This document shows positions 24,151-37,368 of a stretch of DNA of 64,000 bases, in pieces. The translations under genes and the position numbers were made by a program. Under the pieces are notes generated by a model, which saw only the letters and a list, made by a program, of their open reading frames with translations, was not told the origin of the DNA and made no database searches. This DNA comes from Austropuccinia psidii (lineage: Eukaryota; Basidiomycota; Pucciniomycetes; Pucciniales; Sphaerophragmiaceae), in assembly GCA_023105745.1 (NCBI GenBank), contig JALGQZ010000002.1, positions 40,655,997-40,719,996 on the forward strand, given 5' to 3'. How positions within the stretch are numbered: position 1 is the stretch's first letter; each line of letters opens with the position of its first letter.

Positions 24151-25969
24151 TGTAAGGTGTGGATATTAAACTTTGATTAAAAATCAAGTACTTTTCCTGT
24201 CCTCAAAATTTGTATAAGGTAAAAATCAATTAAAAATTGTAAGAAATATTATTTTTAAGAGAAAACACGCCAATTTTGATGTTTATAGCTTTATTAGTAT
24301 AAAAAAATAATATTATAAAAATTTATTGTTTTACCAACAATAAAAATTTATCCAAAAAATACTCTACAAGAGATATTTTAAGGCTACAAAAGAAATTTCT
24401 TCAAGAGCAATTTCAATTGGAATTAATTGAGCAAAGAACTGCAAGCAATTAATTAAAGAACAAAGTCTTTAAAAAGAATATTAAAGATAAAACACGTTCA
24501 AAAGTGACCAGAGTGAATTTGGAAACAAAGTGACAAAGTTTACAGTGATGAAAGATGCTTTAATTCACTTTTGGGGTGGTTCAGGGGTAAAAATGATTAT
24601 AAAAGTTACAAACAATGATTATAATGATTTTTTCACGTGGTTAAAAGGTTTAAAATGATTTAAGAAAGGTGGTTGGAATCTTTTATTGATTGGTTTAACA
24701 ATGTTTAAACTAATTATAAAAGGAAAAGATTCTAACATGAAGAGAAAAGTGGGGCAAAAAAGACATTCTTTTATAGCCATCAATTCTCTTACTCCAAAAG
24801 TAAAAGTTACTCTTGTCAGTCGTGAAAAACAGTCTGACAACAGAAAAGCCAATTATGGCATCATTGAACCCTGGTTTAGACCAAAAACGGCTGGTTTAAG
24901 CCATTTTTAGCCATTTTAGACCCTTAAATCAGCCATTACTGTAGCAATACCTGGCCTAGAGCCTTCAAAACACGTCAAAATGAGTGTAAGAGGCGTAGAA
25001 ACCAGTTAAAACTGTTTTTACCATGATTTTTTTATCTTAAGGGTAGTTTTACCCTCTTGGCAACAGCTAAAACTACCCCAGTTGGTATCAAAACCTCATC
25101 ATCAATTGAGTCCACAGACCCTGTAACTCAATTCCAGGCCAAAAGTGATGAACTTTTGCGTGAATTTTGACATCCCACGCCTGTAAGCAAGGATTTTGGG
25201 GGTCTAGCTCCCCCTAAGAGATGGAGTTCCTTTTCCCCCCCAAATTTAATCTTTCCAATTTATTTTTCCTTTTATTCCTCATCATGTATTATACTTATAA
25301 TTTACATATGTAATTCAATTAAATTGTACAGTAAAATACAGTAATATTTGATACCTCATGTAAATCAAAGTTCACTTATGTAATACACGCGCACATTTTG
25401 ACATTTCAATTAAATTCAATTGAAAATACTTCAATTCCTCATAACTTCTAAGCTAAACACAATGCCTCAATTTTAACACAAAAATTGATGGTTAACACCA
25501 CATGTGGTGCAAATTAAATTGAAGTTTTGAGGATTTTCAACTTTTGTATTGAAAATACTAAAAACTTAATTTAAGCTTATTTAGAGTTGAGTTACAAGAA
25601 TTTCACTCAGAGGTGACCCCAGCTGATTTTTTATGAGGAATCCAATGGTGAAATAAATTTTATATGTTTATTTATTGGATAAAAAGCTATAACAATTTTT
25701 ATTTAACTTTTTTCCAAATTCATTCATTTTTTTACAATTTTGTTAAAATTTCATTTTTACTTAATTTTTTCAAGTATAAATGTAATTTTATAATTCCAAA
25801 ATTTAATGTAATGTTATTTTTAAATTGTAATTAATTTTTTTATTTTGAATATAATTTTATATTTTTATTTTTATTTTAATAATATAAATAAATTTATTTT
25901 ATTTATATTTATATGTTAATTTTGTATTTGTGGTCTTTTGGGTATATGAAATTACCTCTAAGGCTCACA
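24151..25969 (-). repeat. 3' LTR of the family B element
   Basis: 1,819 bp, TG...CA ends, flanked on the outside by ATAGT and on the inside by the polypurine tract. It contains the same short plus-strand frame (24,686-24,910) found in the other LTR copies. Confidence 0.93.
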
Positions 25970-25981
25970 TTCCCTCCCCCT
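25970..25981 (-). promoter_or_regulatory. Polypurine tract
   Basis: The minus strand reads AGGGGGAGGGAA immediately before the LTR starting TGTGAG. This is the classic position for plus-strand DNA priming in LTR retrotransposons, and it lies 12 bases beyond the gag-pol stop codon (25,993-25,995). Confidence 0.85.
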
Positions 25982-25992
25982 AAAAAAGAATA

Positions 25993-28900
25993 TTACTTTG
26001 TAATATTGGTATTTCTAGTGTGTCTGAATCTCCTGAGGAGTTTGGTAGCTTCTGGTATATCTTTTTCTTCTAACCATTCATCTTCACAAGTTGGGTCACT
26101 GTACCTAACAAGGTATTCCCTTACTTTTTTGGTTCTTAATTTTCTTTCTTTAAGAACTTTGGTAATTTTCTTAGTACCAGATGTCTCAATAGGAGGTATA
26201 ACTTGGGGAATCTTATTCCTCAAGGTAAATTTCTCACCATCACTAGATTTATATGGCTTTATTAAGCTCACTGGAAATGTAGGATGCTTATTGCTAAGTT
26301 CTTCAGATAACTCTACTTCAACGGCATTTTCTCCATGGAGGGCCTTAATCACAAAAGGTCCTGCAAAGGAGTCTTTCAACTTTTTACATCCTTTGATGTT
26401 ATTGAAGTTAGTGGTGGATACAAGAACTAGGTCCCCTACTTTGAAATCTGGAGCTGCATGTGATTTATCCCATTTGTCTTTAGCATATGAAAAAGAGTCC
26501 TCCATGCACCTTACTGCATGCTTTCTAGCTTTGTCTTGCATTCCTTTGAAGCTAGCAGCTGTGGGATGTATTTCAATTAAATCTTTCCTCAAGGAATCTT
26601 GGGGTAACTTGGGGTTCCATCCTTTTTCTAGAATAGCAGGAGTTTGATTGGTACTGGCATGGATTGATGTTTTATATGCTAATTCCAGTTCTGGCAACAG
26701 AGTACACCAATCATGGGTAAATCCATCACAATCTTTGAATTCAAGGCCATATGCACAAAATCTTCTCACCATGTCCTCTAAGGTTTGGATCATCCTTTCA
26801 GCCAGGCCATCAGTTTGTGGGTGGTAGGCTGTAGAGAAAGATAGTTTAGTGCCAAATAATTGGTGAAGATTTGTCCATAGTGCTGAAGTGAATTTGGGAT
26901 CCCTATCACTAATGATATTTGTAAATATCGCAGTCCATGACACTACTCTATTCCATATCAGAAGAGCTGTATCCATGGCTGTATCATCCTTGTGACATGG
27001 TAAAAAGATTGGAGTTTTACTGAATCTGTCCACAATTACTAGGCAAGCATTATAGCTTCTGTCACCTCCTGGTGGTAGACCAGTTACCCAATCCATATGG
27101 ACAATTTCCCACGGTCTGCTTGGTTCTTGGATTTTTATCATATTTCCAAGTCTCTTGCCAGTGGATTTATTTGCCTTTTGGCATCTATCACAGGTTTTGC
27201 AATACTCTGTAACATCTTTCTGCCACATTGGCCACCATATGCAGGTTCTTACTTTCTCTCTTGTTCTGTCTTCAGACAGATTTCCTGAAAAGGGACTATC
27301 ATGGCATTCTTTCAGTACAAGATTGATTAATGACCTGTCTACAACTTTCATGACACATGTGTGCTTGGTTCTGTGGTAAATTATTCCATCCAGTAGGTGA
27401 AATCTTCCCTCATCATAAGATTTTTTCCATACTTCATCCAAGGCATGTATTAGAGAGTTGTCTTTACAGTCCTTGCCAAGTAATTGGCAGAAGATGCTAC
27501 AATTCTTATCTTGAGTGTAACTACTTCTGACTTCTTCAAAGAAGGTGGTGTTCAAGTCTGTAACACTTATTCCTTCTATTGGAATTTGTGGTGAAGCTTC
27601 TTCTGGCACATAAGCAGGATTATCAATATTATTTGTTAATGGCCATCTGCTTAGTCCATCTGCATTCTTATGAATATTCCCATCCTTATGAACAATAGTC
27701 ATATTGCCTCTGTATTCTTGTATGGCTATTTGCCATCTGAGCATACGTCTGTTGGGTGTCTTCATGTTCAGAAGTGATTTGACAGCTGTACAATCTGTTA
27801 TTACCTCAAAAACACATCCCTCTAAGAAGTAGTTCAATTTTTCCAAGGCCCAGACAAGGAATAGACATTCCATTTGACTTGCTCCATATCTGGCTTCAGT
27901 TGGTTTGATTTGCCTGGGTATGAAACATATGTGTCCTTCTATAGGTTTATCATTTATGATCTGAACTTGGTGAAGTGTAGCACCTAGTCCATACCCTGAT
28001 GTATCAATATACGGTTTGAAAGTTAATTTAAAGTCTGGCATTAGTAAGAGTGTAGCAGTGGTCAAGGCTTCTCTTAGAGACTCAAAAGCTTTGACTCTGT
28101 CAACAGTCATTTCAAATACTGTGTCTTTGTCACACAATTTATAAAGTGGTCTTGCTATGGATGCAAAATCTTTAATGTGTTGCCTGTAATATCCTGCAAA
28201 ACCTAAGAATGACTAAATTTCCTTCTTATTCTGAGGCATGGGTTTTAGCAATACTGCTGCAACTTTATTTTTGTCAATTCCAAGGCACAAACCAGACACA
28301 ACATGTCCTAGTGCTTTAAGTTCTTTAAATCCAAAATGACATTTCTTCAAGAAGATTTTCATGTTTACTGATTAAATTTTTGTCAAAACTCTGGACAATC
28401 TGTACATGTGCTCCTCCCAGGTCTTGGAACAGATAATAATGTCATCAATGTAAATGATTAACCATCCCTCTGAGAGTTCTTCAGGGAAGATTTCATTCAT
28501 CATTCTTTGGAAGTGTGAAGGTGCATTTTTGATAACAAAGGGCATCCTCAAGTATTCATACACTCCACAATGAACAATAATTCTCAAGTATTTTCTTGCT
28601 CTTGGTGTCACCACATTTTGATGGAATCCTTTAAGGGCATCCATAGTGGTTATATACACTGCTTGAGATATTTGAGTAAGGGCAATTTGGATTTTTGGTA
28701 TTGGGTATCTGTCTGGAACAGTATAAGTGTTCAGAGCTCTAAAGTCCCCAACCATTCTAGATTTTTCATTATGCCATGCCACTATGACTGGTGTAGTTAT
28801 TTCTACTTCTTCATTGTGGCCTACTTTTCTTATTACACCAAGGTCCAGAAGTTCTTTGATATGAATTTCTAGAGCTTCTCTTGATTTTGGACTTTCTGGA

Positions 28901-31900
28901 TATGCAGGTCTTCTTAAGAGTGGTGGATAAGGTCTCTCAATGTTAAGGATGATGTCAACTTCATGACCAATAATTGCTCCTAGAGGTTCTTTTTCTGAAG
29001 CAAATGCTCCTCTGTGGTCATACAAAAGGGAAGAAAGTTCATTTTCCTGTTTATCAGTCAGATGAAGGCTTATTTCGGCCTCATTTAACTGCTCCGACTT
29101 GAATTTCTCTAACTCTAAGTTGACTGGTGATACTTTATTTACTGTAATTTGTCTTTTAAATGGTAAAAAGGCAAATTTTTGGCTCTTATTGTCTCCAATA
29201 GTAAAGTATCTGTTTTTGTTATTATGAAAATCTATCCCATACATGATTAAATAGTCATTTCCCAATATAAAATGGGTAGTAGAGAAATTTTCCATAACAA
29301 CAAATTCAACTGTGATTCTTAAATTCCAATTTATGTGTGGGAATATGACATTGGTCTCAAAGATTCCTAATGCTTTCATTGGATTACTTGCACTGTTGAA
29401 TTTTATACCATCAATTGGTAACAATTGGTCTTCAAAGTTTGGTACACAAGTCTTAAGAAAAGATTTTCCAATACAAGAGCAGAAGGCTCCTGGGTCAAGC
29501 AAAAGTTTGGTGGGTTTGTTGTCAATCACCACTTCTGTTATACAGGAGTTACCAGCTGTATAACCTTTTCCTCTGTTTGGTTTTGTTTTAATAAGTTGTG
29601 CATCTTGAACTTTTGATAAATCAAGTTGACCATTGCTCAATTGTGGCAAGTGGGAATAAGATTCCATGATGTCAAAAGTTGCATTGATATTTTCTATATC
29701 TTTTGAAGATTCAGAAAATATTGATGACTTATCATCTGAATTGTCTTCAATTATGTCATCTTTTTCAACATCAGGTTCCTTTTCAATATCAATTTCATTG
29801 ATTTTTCCCTTCTTTGGACATGTATTGGCTAAATGGGTGGTGCTTTGGCAAATATGGCATTTTCTGACGGTATCTGCAGATTTATACTTCATATTATTAG
29901 AATTTTCTTTGGGGTTTTTGTCCACAGAATCTTTCCAAGGTGTATTAAACCTTGTTTTGAGATTCACCCTACTAGAGCCAATTTTGGTTCTGGTGGTTAC
30001 TTCTTCCAATATATTGATAATATCCTCTGCTGAAGATTGTTCAGTAGTCCTGCTTTTGATAGCATGCTCTAAGTCACCTCCACATTGTCTCAGATTTTTT
30101 CTATGGATCATAAATTCTGACATGTCAGGATATAATGCTGTTAACCTGTCTTTTTGTTGGCAAAACCATGGTAAAGCTTTGTCTTTATCAGCATTAAATT
30201 TGGCAGATTCAAAGGCTGTTTCAACTTTAATTCTCCAAGCATCATTTGCCCATTTGTTAATGATTTGGGTTTTCCACCAAGTCCAACTCTGGTGTCCATG
30301 TGCTTGTCTTATTTTGATGTACCATCTGTGAGCTGATCTGGTAAGCAAGGTGTTAAATCTTGCTGTTACCAATCTGTCTGGTAATTCAAAATATTCTTTG
30401 ATCATGTCAATACCTCTAATGAATTCCATATGGTCATATTCTCCTTCACCACTGAAGTGAGGCCATTCTTTAAGTTTTGGAACTTCTTTCAAGAGTTCTT
30501 GGCCCATTGATGGTTCCAAGTTATGAAAAGAAGTAGAAAATTCATCTTTTAACTGTGAATTTTCAATATCCAATACTTGTGGATTAGGAATTCTTGCTCC
30601 CTCATTTTGGTTCAGAGGTGTAGACATTCTTGGCAAGGTGTTTAGCAGTTGTTCAATATCATTCATTTTACTGTTGTTGCACCTTTGTGAATTTCTTAAT
30701 TCATGTTGTAAGCTTTGTATAGAGTCTATGACATTCTTTTTATGATCATCCTCTTTATATGTAAGCTCATTCCATAATTCTGTTTGTTTAGTATTATCAG
30801 ATATATCTTCAATTAACTTTATTGTTAATTTTTATAATTCCTCTCTTGAGGTATCAAAATGCTTTTTCAAGGCAATTGTATTTGTCTTTACTTCTGCAAA
30901 TGATTTTGAAATATAATCAAGAGCTTTTTTATTATCTTCTTTGATAGTTTTTATGGCTTGTTTTATTCTTGTTTTAATTATGTCATCAATATTGAATTTA
31001 GAATATTTGTCTGTTAATTCTTTAATAATGGCAGATTGTTCATTTATCTTAATGCCAAAAGAATTATCATTATTGGAAGTTTTTATTTTTCTTAAAACTG
31101 TTTCAAAGCATTTAAGTGTATCATTTATTTGACTCAGACTCAAGTTATTTGTTTTAAGATTGTCACAAATTGATGTATTTTTATCAGAAAGATGACTTTT
31201 TATGTCAGAAATGGCTTTATACAACTCTGGAATACAATCAAAAGTAGCAGAAATCATTTTTGATATTTTAATCTTGCTTCCTCCTTCTTTTGTAATTCCA
31301 TCATGGTTCTGGCAATCTGAAATACATTTTCCATGGCATCCTGTTGAATCTTTGGGATTCTGTAGCCCTGGCTGTAAGGTTTTGGGGCTGGTACCTTCCC
31401 TTTTCCCTTGTTTGGAGTTTTTGGCTGCTTGTTCACGTTGGAATTGCTTCTGCTGGCCACTGGGGCTGTTTTTGGCACTGGTTTGGGTGGTGGAGGGTTG
31501 TTTTTCCTCCATTCTAGTGTCAAAAGCATCATGTTTTTCTTCTCCATCAATGGGTGCCATCCATTGAGCAATTTGCAAGTATTGGGATGGCCCAGGAATT
31601 TTCTCACTGTCAGGTAAGAATTCATGCAATTCTTCCACAGGTCTGCAAGGATCTGGTACTCCTTGAACTGGAGTGCATTGTTGTATGCACTGTGGCTGGC
31701 TTTGTATATGTCCACAGAGGCTTGTTGTGGCGGTTTCAGCTCTTTTTGAAGGTAAAATGGTATTATCAGCTTCAGAATGACCCATTCTAGTTGTTTTGAA
31801 GTCATCAAATGACCCTTTTCCTTCTTTACCTGATTGGCCTCTGCCATAATCATGTCTATTACCTTTCTGGGAGCTTCCTGAGGGGTTATAGCTGGCTCCT

Positions 31901-31917
31901 GACCTGGTTGAAGGCAT
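25993..31917 (-). pseudogene. Gag-pol polyprotein of the family B Ty3/gypsy element (three nonsense codons)
   Basis: A single frame of 1,975 codons starts MPSTRSGASYNPS and is interrupted by TAA at 30,832, TAA at 28,372 and a TAG near 28,214; the last two fit glutamine codons changed by C-to-T. Domains by codon: coiled, polar N-terminus (1-400); capsid-like region (about 470-650); CCHC zinc knuckle KCHICQSTTHLANTC (about 687-700); aspartic protease LLLDPGAFCS (about 808); reverse transcriptase with YIDD (about 1156-1159); RNase H with NADGLSRW; integrase with D, D and E at about 1609, 1671 and 1707 (35 residues between the last two); C-terminal chromodomain-like block ([20 protein letters not shown], about 1933). 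Further damage: the second zinc-binding His of the integrase HHCC finger is Asn ([10 protein letters not shown]), and the reverse-transcriptase box reads MPFVIKNAP where Gly usually follows MPF. It replicates via RNA when intact. The plus-strand frame at 25,913-26,647 is its antisense shadow. Confidence 0.93.
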
Positions 31918-32357
31918 AATTATGGTTAAAAAGGCTTAAAATAGTAATTTTACATCAAAAAACTTACTATTGGCCAAATCTTTGGCTTTCTGAAGAGTAT
32001 TACTTATTTCCAAGTTGACTAATTCAGAAGAAATTGGCTCTGGTTGAATATTCTGAGTCACAATAATAGTACTATTATGATCAGAATCAACAGTACTGGC
32101 AGGAATAATGCTGGTTACTGTTGAGGCTGTTTCAATGTTTTCTTGTCTTACCACGTTGTCAGACACTGAAATTAATGAAATAACCAATTAATTAAGTAAA
32201 AAAAAGAAATCAAAATATAAGCCTCACTTATAATTTGAAAAAAAAAACATTTTTTTATGGATTTTTTGAATTATAAGTATTTTTTATATGTTTTTAAATT
32301 TTTCAATATAAGAAAAAAGATTTAAAAAGAGTAAAAAAAATATGTCACAGGTAAAAT

Positions 32358-32375
32358 ATCACGGCTGGGCCCCCA
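32358..32375 (-). promoter_or_regulatory. Primer-binding site of the family B element
   Basis: Three bases inside the 5' LTR the minus strand reads TGGGGGCCCAGCCGTGAT, the expected place and start for a tRNA primer-binding site. The matching tRNA was not identified. The core TGGGGGCC is shared with family A at 2,418-2,411. Confidence 0.75.
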
Positions 32376-32377
32376 AA

Positions 32378-34182
32378 TGTGAGGTGTGGATATGAAACTT
32401 TGATTAAAAATCAAGTACTTTTCCTGTCCTCAAAATTTGTATAAGGTAAAAATCAATTAAAAATAGTAAGAAATATTATTTTTAAGAGAAAACACACCAA
32501 TTTTATTGTTTATAGCTTTATTAGTATAAAACAATAATATTATAAAAATTTATTGTTTTACCAACAATAAAAATTTATCCAAAAAATACTCTACAAGAGA
32601 AATCTTAAGGCTACAAAAGAAATTTCTTCAAGAGCAATTTCAATTGAAATTAATTTAGCAAAGAACTGCAAGCAATTAATTAAAGAACAAAGTCTTTAAT
32701 AAGAATATTAAAGACAAAACACGCCCAAAAGTGACCAGAGTGAATTTGGAAACAAAGTGACAAAGTTTACAGTGATGAAAGATGCTTTAATTCACTTTTG
32801 GGGTGGTTCAGGGGTAAAAATGATTATAAAAGTTACAAACAATGATTATAATGATTTTTTCACGTGGTTAAAAGGTTTAAAATGATTTGAGAAAGGTGGT
32901 TGGAATCTTTTATTGATTGGTTTAACAATGTTTAAACTAATTATAAAAGGAAAAGATTCTAACATGAAGAGAAAAGTGGGGCAAAGAAGACATTCTTTTA
33001 TAGCCATCAATTCTCTTACTCTAAAAGTAAAATTTACTCTTGTCAGTCGTGAAAAACAGTCTGACAGCAGAAAAGCCAATTGTGGCATCATTGAACCCTG
33101 GTTTAGACCAAAAAGGGCTGGTTTAAGCCATTTTAAGCCATTTTAGACCCTTAAATCAGCCATTACTGTAGCAATACCTGGCCTAGAGCCTTCAAAACAC
33201 GTCAAAATGAGTGTAAGAGGCGTAGAAACCAGTTAAAACTGTTTTTACTATGATTGTTTTATCTTAAGGGTAGTTTTACCCTCTTGGCAACAGCTAAAAC
33301 TACCCCAGTTGGTATCAAAACCTCATCATCAATTGAGTCCACAGACCCTGTAGCTCAGTTCCAGGCCAAAAGTGATGAACTTTTGCGTGAATTTTGACAT
33401 CCCACGCCTGTCAGAAAGGATTTTGGGGGTCTAGCTCCCCCTTAGAGCTGGAGTTCCTTTTCCCCCCCAAATTTAATCTTTCCAATTTATTTTTCCTTTT
33501 ATTCCTCATCATGTATTATACTTATAATTTACATATGTAATTCAATTGAATTGTAAAGTACAATACAGTAATAATTGATACCTCATATGTAAATCAAAGT
33601 TCACTTATGTAATACACACGCACATTTTGACATTTCAATTGAAGTCAATTGAAAATACTTCTAAACTAAACACAACACCTCAATTTTAACACAAAAATTG
33701 ATGGTTAACACCACATGTGGTGTGAATTAAATTAAATTTTTGAGGATTTTCAACTTTTGTATTGAAAATACTAAAAACTTAATTTAAGCTTATTTAGAGT
33801 TGAGTTACAAGAATTTCACTCAGAGGTGACCCCACCTGATTTTTTATGAGGAATCCAATGGTGAAATAATTTTTATATGTTTATTTATTGGATAAAAAGC
33901 TATAAAAATTTTTATTTAACTTTTTTCCAAATTTATTTATTTTTTTACAATTTTGTTAAAATTTCATTTTTACTTAATTTTTTCAAGTATAAATGTAATT
34001 TTATAATTCCAAAATTTAATGTAATTTTATTTTTAAATTGTAATTAAATTTTTTAATTTGAATATAATTTTATATTTATATTTCTATTTTAATAATATAA
34101 ATAAATTTATTTTATTTCTACTTAGATGTTAATTTTGTATTTGTGGTTTTTTGGGTATATGAAATTACCTCTAAGGCTCACA
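32378..34182 (-). repeat. 5' LTR of the family B element
   Basis: 1,805 bp, TG...CA ends, primer-binding site on the inside and ATAGT on the outside. As the 5' LTR of a minus-oriented element it should hold the promoter, but I could not place a convincing TATA box among the many A/T tracts. Confidence 0.93.
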
Positions 34183-34187
34183 ATAGT

Positions 34188-36429
34188 GCTCTTAAACCCT
34201 CGTGGTGTGATCAATGTTACCAAGCTAGTTAAGTCCACGGTTCTTATCAACTCACGGACTGAGACATTTTTCTTTAACAGTTTTAAACTTCAATTATTTT
34301 AATTAAAAACTGAAATCTGATCAACATCTTTCAATTCTTCATTTCTATTTAATTATTACTATAGGAGTGGATCATTCAAGGGCTTTTATTGTAACTAATC
34401 ATTATTTTTCCAATTATTCCAAAGAATCTTAAGCTCAAACATAAAAATAACCCCCCCCCCGTTCCATTAAATTATTATTCGCATAACAATTTATCACCCC
34501 ATCCATTTAATAATCATTTAAATTTATCTCATAATGGCAGGTTTTTACCAAAACCAATGTGAGCTCATCAGAATATTCTTTAAAATTATTTGATTCCTCC
34601 TTCTTCAAATCCACTTAATCATCCTTTGAAGTAATTTTAGTATGGAAATTTTCTTCCAGAACAAATTTTAGTCCATCACCAGAAGCTTCCAAATGATTCT
34701 CAATCTTTATTCAATCAACATTTATATACCTCAGTTATAAGGCAACAAAGACACTTAATCAAAACCTTAATATATTCCTTAAATATTTCTGGAACCAAAA
34801 ATAATAAATGAAATAAGCTTTTAATTTTTCCAATAAGAGAAAAGAAGTATCATCAATTATGGCTTAAGATTCCTCCCATAAATCATCATAAAAATCCATA
34901 TGTCTTACCTAGTTAAGGCATTTCATCCAAATTATCTGTTATCATTTATTGAGTCAATTCATTTAATCAGAACTACTCAAGTTCCAAACTCTCAATAATC
35001 TTATTGTTTCTTTAAATGAATAATCCAATAATATTCAAAAAATAATATAAAATGAAACTATTTTGGTAGGTATTATGAGAGGTGATAGATTTATACAAGG
35101 TTATTATGAAAAAATAATATGGGGTTTATGTAAGAACCCCTGGATTAACAGTTTAACAACTTGAAGGGTATAATCATTAATGGAATCAACTTTGATAATT
35201 TGATAAGTTCATTAAATCCAAATTTGCCCATGAATGAAATATTACAATTACAAATGAAGCAAACCTTCCCAAATTTATTCAAACAGAATGGGTCACAAAA
35301 AATGCATTCAAATCTCTTTCAGATTAAATCAACACCAAGAATTGATTCCATAATAAGGTTCAGGTAGATGGAAATTATATTAATCCATGGACATATGGCA
35401 TTTTCTCTTTTTTAAAAAAAGAAGACTTTCCTCACTTCCTTTATCTAATCAACTGAAGTGGTCATAGACTTAATTTCCCTTCTCTTAAGCTCTAAATAGA
35501 CCCTCAAAAACAACCAGGAATGAGAGAATTGCTTTGAAAACCTTTAAAATATCACATCAAACTACCAACCCCCAATTGAATTAGAAAATAATTGATCAAT
35601 TATGAATTTTTGATTCCCATTTTGAACTTACAGATAATTATTTAATATTAGTAAGAATTCTTTAGATTTAATCCCTCAAAAACTCAAACAAAGACTTTTT
35701 TATTAATCAGGGAGAAATAAGAAATATTTTAAGAACACCAAGAAAATCAAAACATATTGCCATTGGTCTATTTTCTCCTATTTTTATTATATTAAATGAA
35801 TTTTTGTTTCAAATATGATAAGAAAAAGGTATTTTTTACAATAAAACCATTTATTTTTGTCTAATTATTAATCTCTACTTCATTTTAAAAACTCTGTGAG
35901 GAATTTGATTTATCATAAATATATCTTCAAAAAGAGATACCAGTGAATCAGACAGATTAAAGTTTCTAAAAATAAAATAAAATCCTCATTATTAAAAATT
36001 TCATATAAATGAAAAAAATTAAATAATATTTAATGATAAATTTCCCCCCCTAAAAAAATCATCAATATTAAAAACATTTCATATATCATAATTTGAAATT
36101 GTTGAAAATTTCACCAATAATTTCAATTTAATCAAAAAAAAAAAAGAAATTCTTTATAATAATATTACTTTAAAAATTAAGTACAAAAAAAAACATTTCT
36201 AAGTAAACAAATCTAATTCAAAAAAAATAAAATATAAATATAAAAATATAAAAAAAAAGAATTAAAATTATTTATCTAAAGAAATTTAATTTAATGATTT
36301 AATGTTTTTTTTTTTTTTTTAAGAAAAACAAAAATTTTAAGATTTGATTAAAATTACATATGTATTGATTTATTTATTTTTTCTAATTAAAATTTTATTT
36401 CTTGAAATAAAAAATAAAAAAATGAAAAT
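34188..36429. other. AT-rich intergenic stretch; no gene recognised
   Basis: The short plus-strand frame at 35,161-35,367 has no recognisable motif and ordinary flanks. The first 100 bases after the element have CpG (CTCGTGG, CCACGG, TCACGG) and join the pre-insertion sequence left of 24,146. Confidence 0.5.
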
Positions 36430-37368
36430 AAATAAAAATAAAAAAATAAAAAAATAAAAAAAATAAAAAAATAAAAAAATAAAAAAATAAAAAAATAAAA
36501 AAATAAAAAAATAAAAAAATAAAAAAAATAAAAAAATAAAAAAATAAAAAAATAAAAAAATAAAAAAAAATAAAAAAATAAAAAAATGAAAAAATAAAAA
36601 AATAAAAAAATAAAAAAATAAAAAAATAAAAAAATAAAAAAATAAAAAAATAAAAAAATAAAAAAATAAAAAAATAAAAAAATAAAAAAATAAAAAAATA
36701 AAAAAATTAAAAAAATAAAAAAATAAAAAAATAAAAAAATAAAAAAATAAAAAAATAAAAAAATAAAAAAATAAAAAAATAAAAAAATAAAAAAATAAAA
36801 AAATAAAAAAATAAAAAATGAAAAATAAAAAATAAAAAATCAAAAATCAAAAATAAAAAATAAAAAAATAAAAAAATAAAAAAATAAAAAAATAAAAAAA
36901 TAAAAAAATAAAAAAATAAAAAAATAAAAAAATAAAAAAATAAAAAAATAAAAAAATAAAAAAATAAAAAAATAAAAAAATAAAAAAATAAAAAAATAAA
37001 AAAATAAAAAAATAAAAAAATAAAAAAATAAAAAAATAAAAAAATAAAAAAATAAAAAAATAAAAAAATAAAAAAATAAAAAAATAAAAAAATAAAAAAA
37101 TAAAAAAATAAAAAAATAAAAAAATAAAAAAATAAAAAAATAAAAAAATAAAAAAATAAAAAAATAAAAAAATAAAAAAATAAAAAAATAAAAAAATAAA
37201 AAAATAAAAAAATAAAAAAATAAAAAAATAAAAAAATAAAAAAATAAAAAAATAAAAAAATAAAAAAATAAAAAAATAAAAAAATAAAAAAATAAAAAAA
37301 TAAAAAAATAAAAAAATAAAAAAATAAAAAAATAAAAAAATAAAAAAATAAAAAAATAAAAAATAAAA
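36430..37368. repeat. Heptanucleotide satellite (AAAAAAT)n, about 0.9 kb
   Basis: More than 100 units of AAAAAAT, nearly perfect from about 36,857 to 37,360, with single-base length variants to the left and a short disordered patch at 36,816-36,856 (AAAAATC units). Because 7 is not a multiple of 3, the minus strand is open in all three frames and yields long phenylalanine/leucine/tyrosine/isoleucine translations (up to 224 codons). These are artefacts and not genes. Confidence 0.97.

Larger units (their letters stand above)
24151..34182 (-). mobile_element. Nearly complete Ty3/gypsy retrotransposon (family B), chromodomain type
   Basis: A 10.0-kb element in minus orientation. It has two long LTRs (24,151-25,969 and 32,378-34,182, both starting TGTRAGG and ending GGCTCACA on the plus strand), a perfect 5-bp target duplication ATAGT (24,146-24,150 and 34,183-34,187), a polypurine tract, a primer-binding site and one gag-pol frame. 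The order protease, reverse transcriptase, RNase H, integrase identifies Ty3/gypsy, and the C-terminal chromodomain-like block fits the chromovirus branch. The two LTRs are very similar by eye, and only three nonsense codons interrupt nearly 2,000 codons, so it is the youngest element in the window. Confidence 0.93.

Noticed and set aside
25913..26647. A 244-codon plus-strand frame
   Set aside because: Antisense to the integrase and chromodomain part of the Ty3 polyprotein, whose domains are clear on the minus strand.
29666..30331. A 221-codon plus-strand frame, and other plus-strand frames across 28,570-31,790
   Set aside because: Shadows of the gag-pol frame; no motif of their own.
30666..31917. 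Separate gag and pol genes joined by programmed frameshifting
   Set aside because: All three open segments are in the same frame and are separated by plain nonsense codons, so a single decayed polyprotein is simpler.
36430..37368. CRISPR-like array
   Set aside because: No spacers; simple heptamer satellite in a eukaryotic genome.
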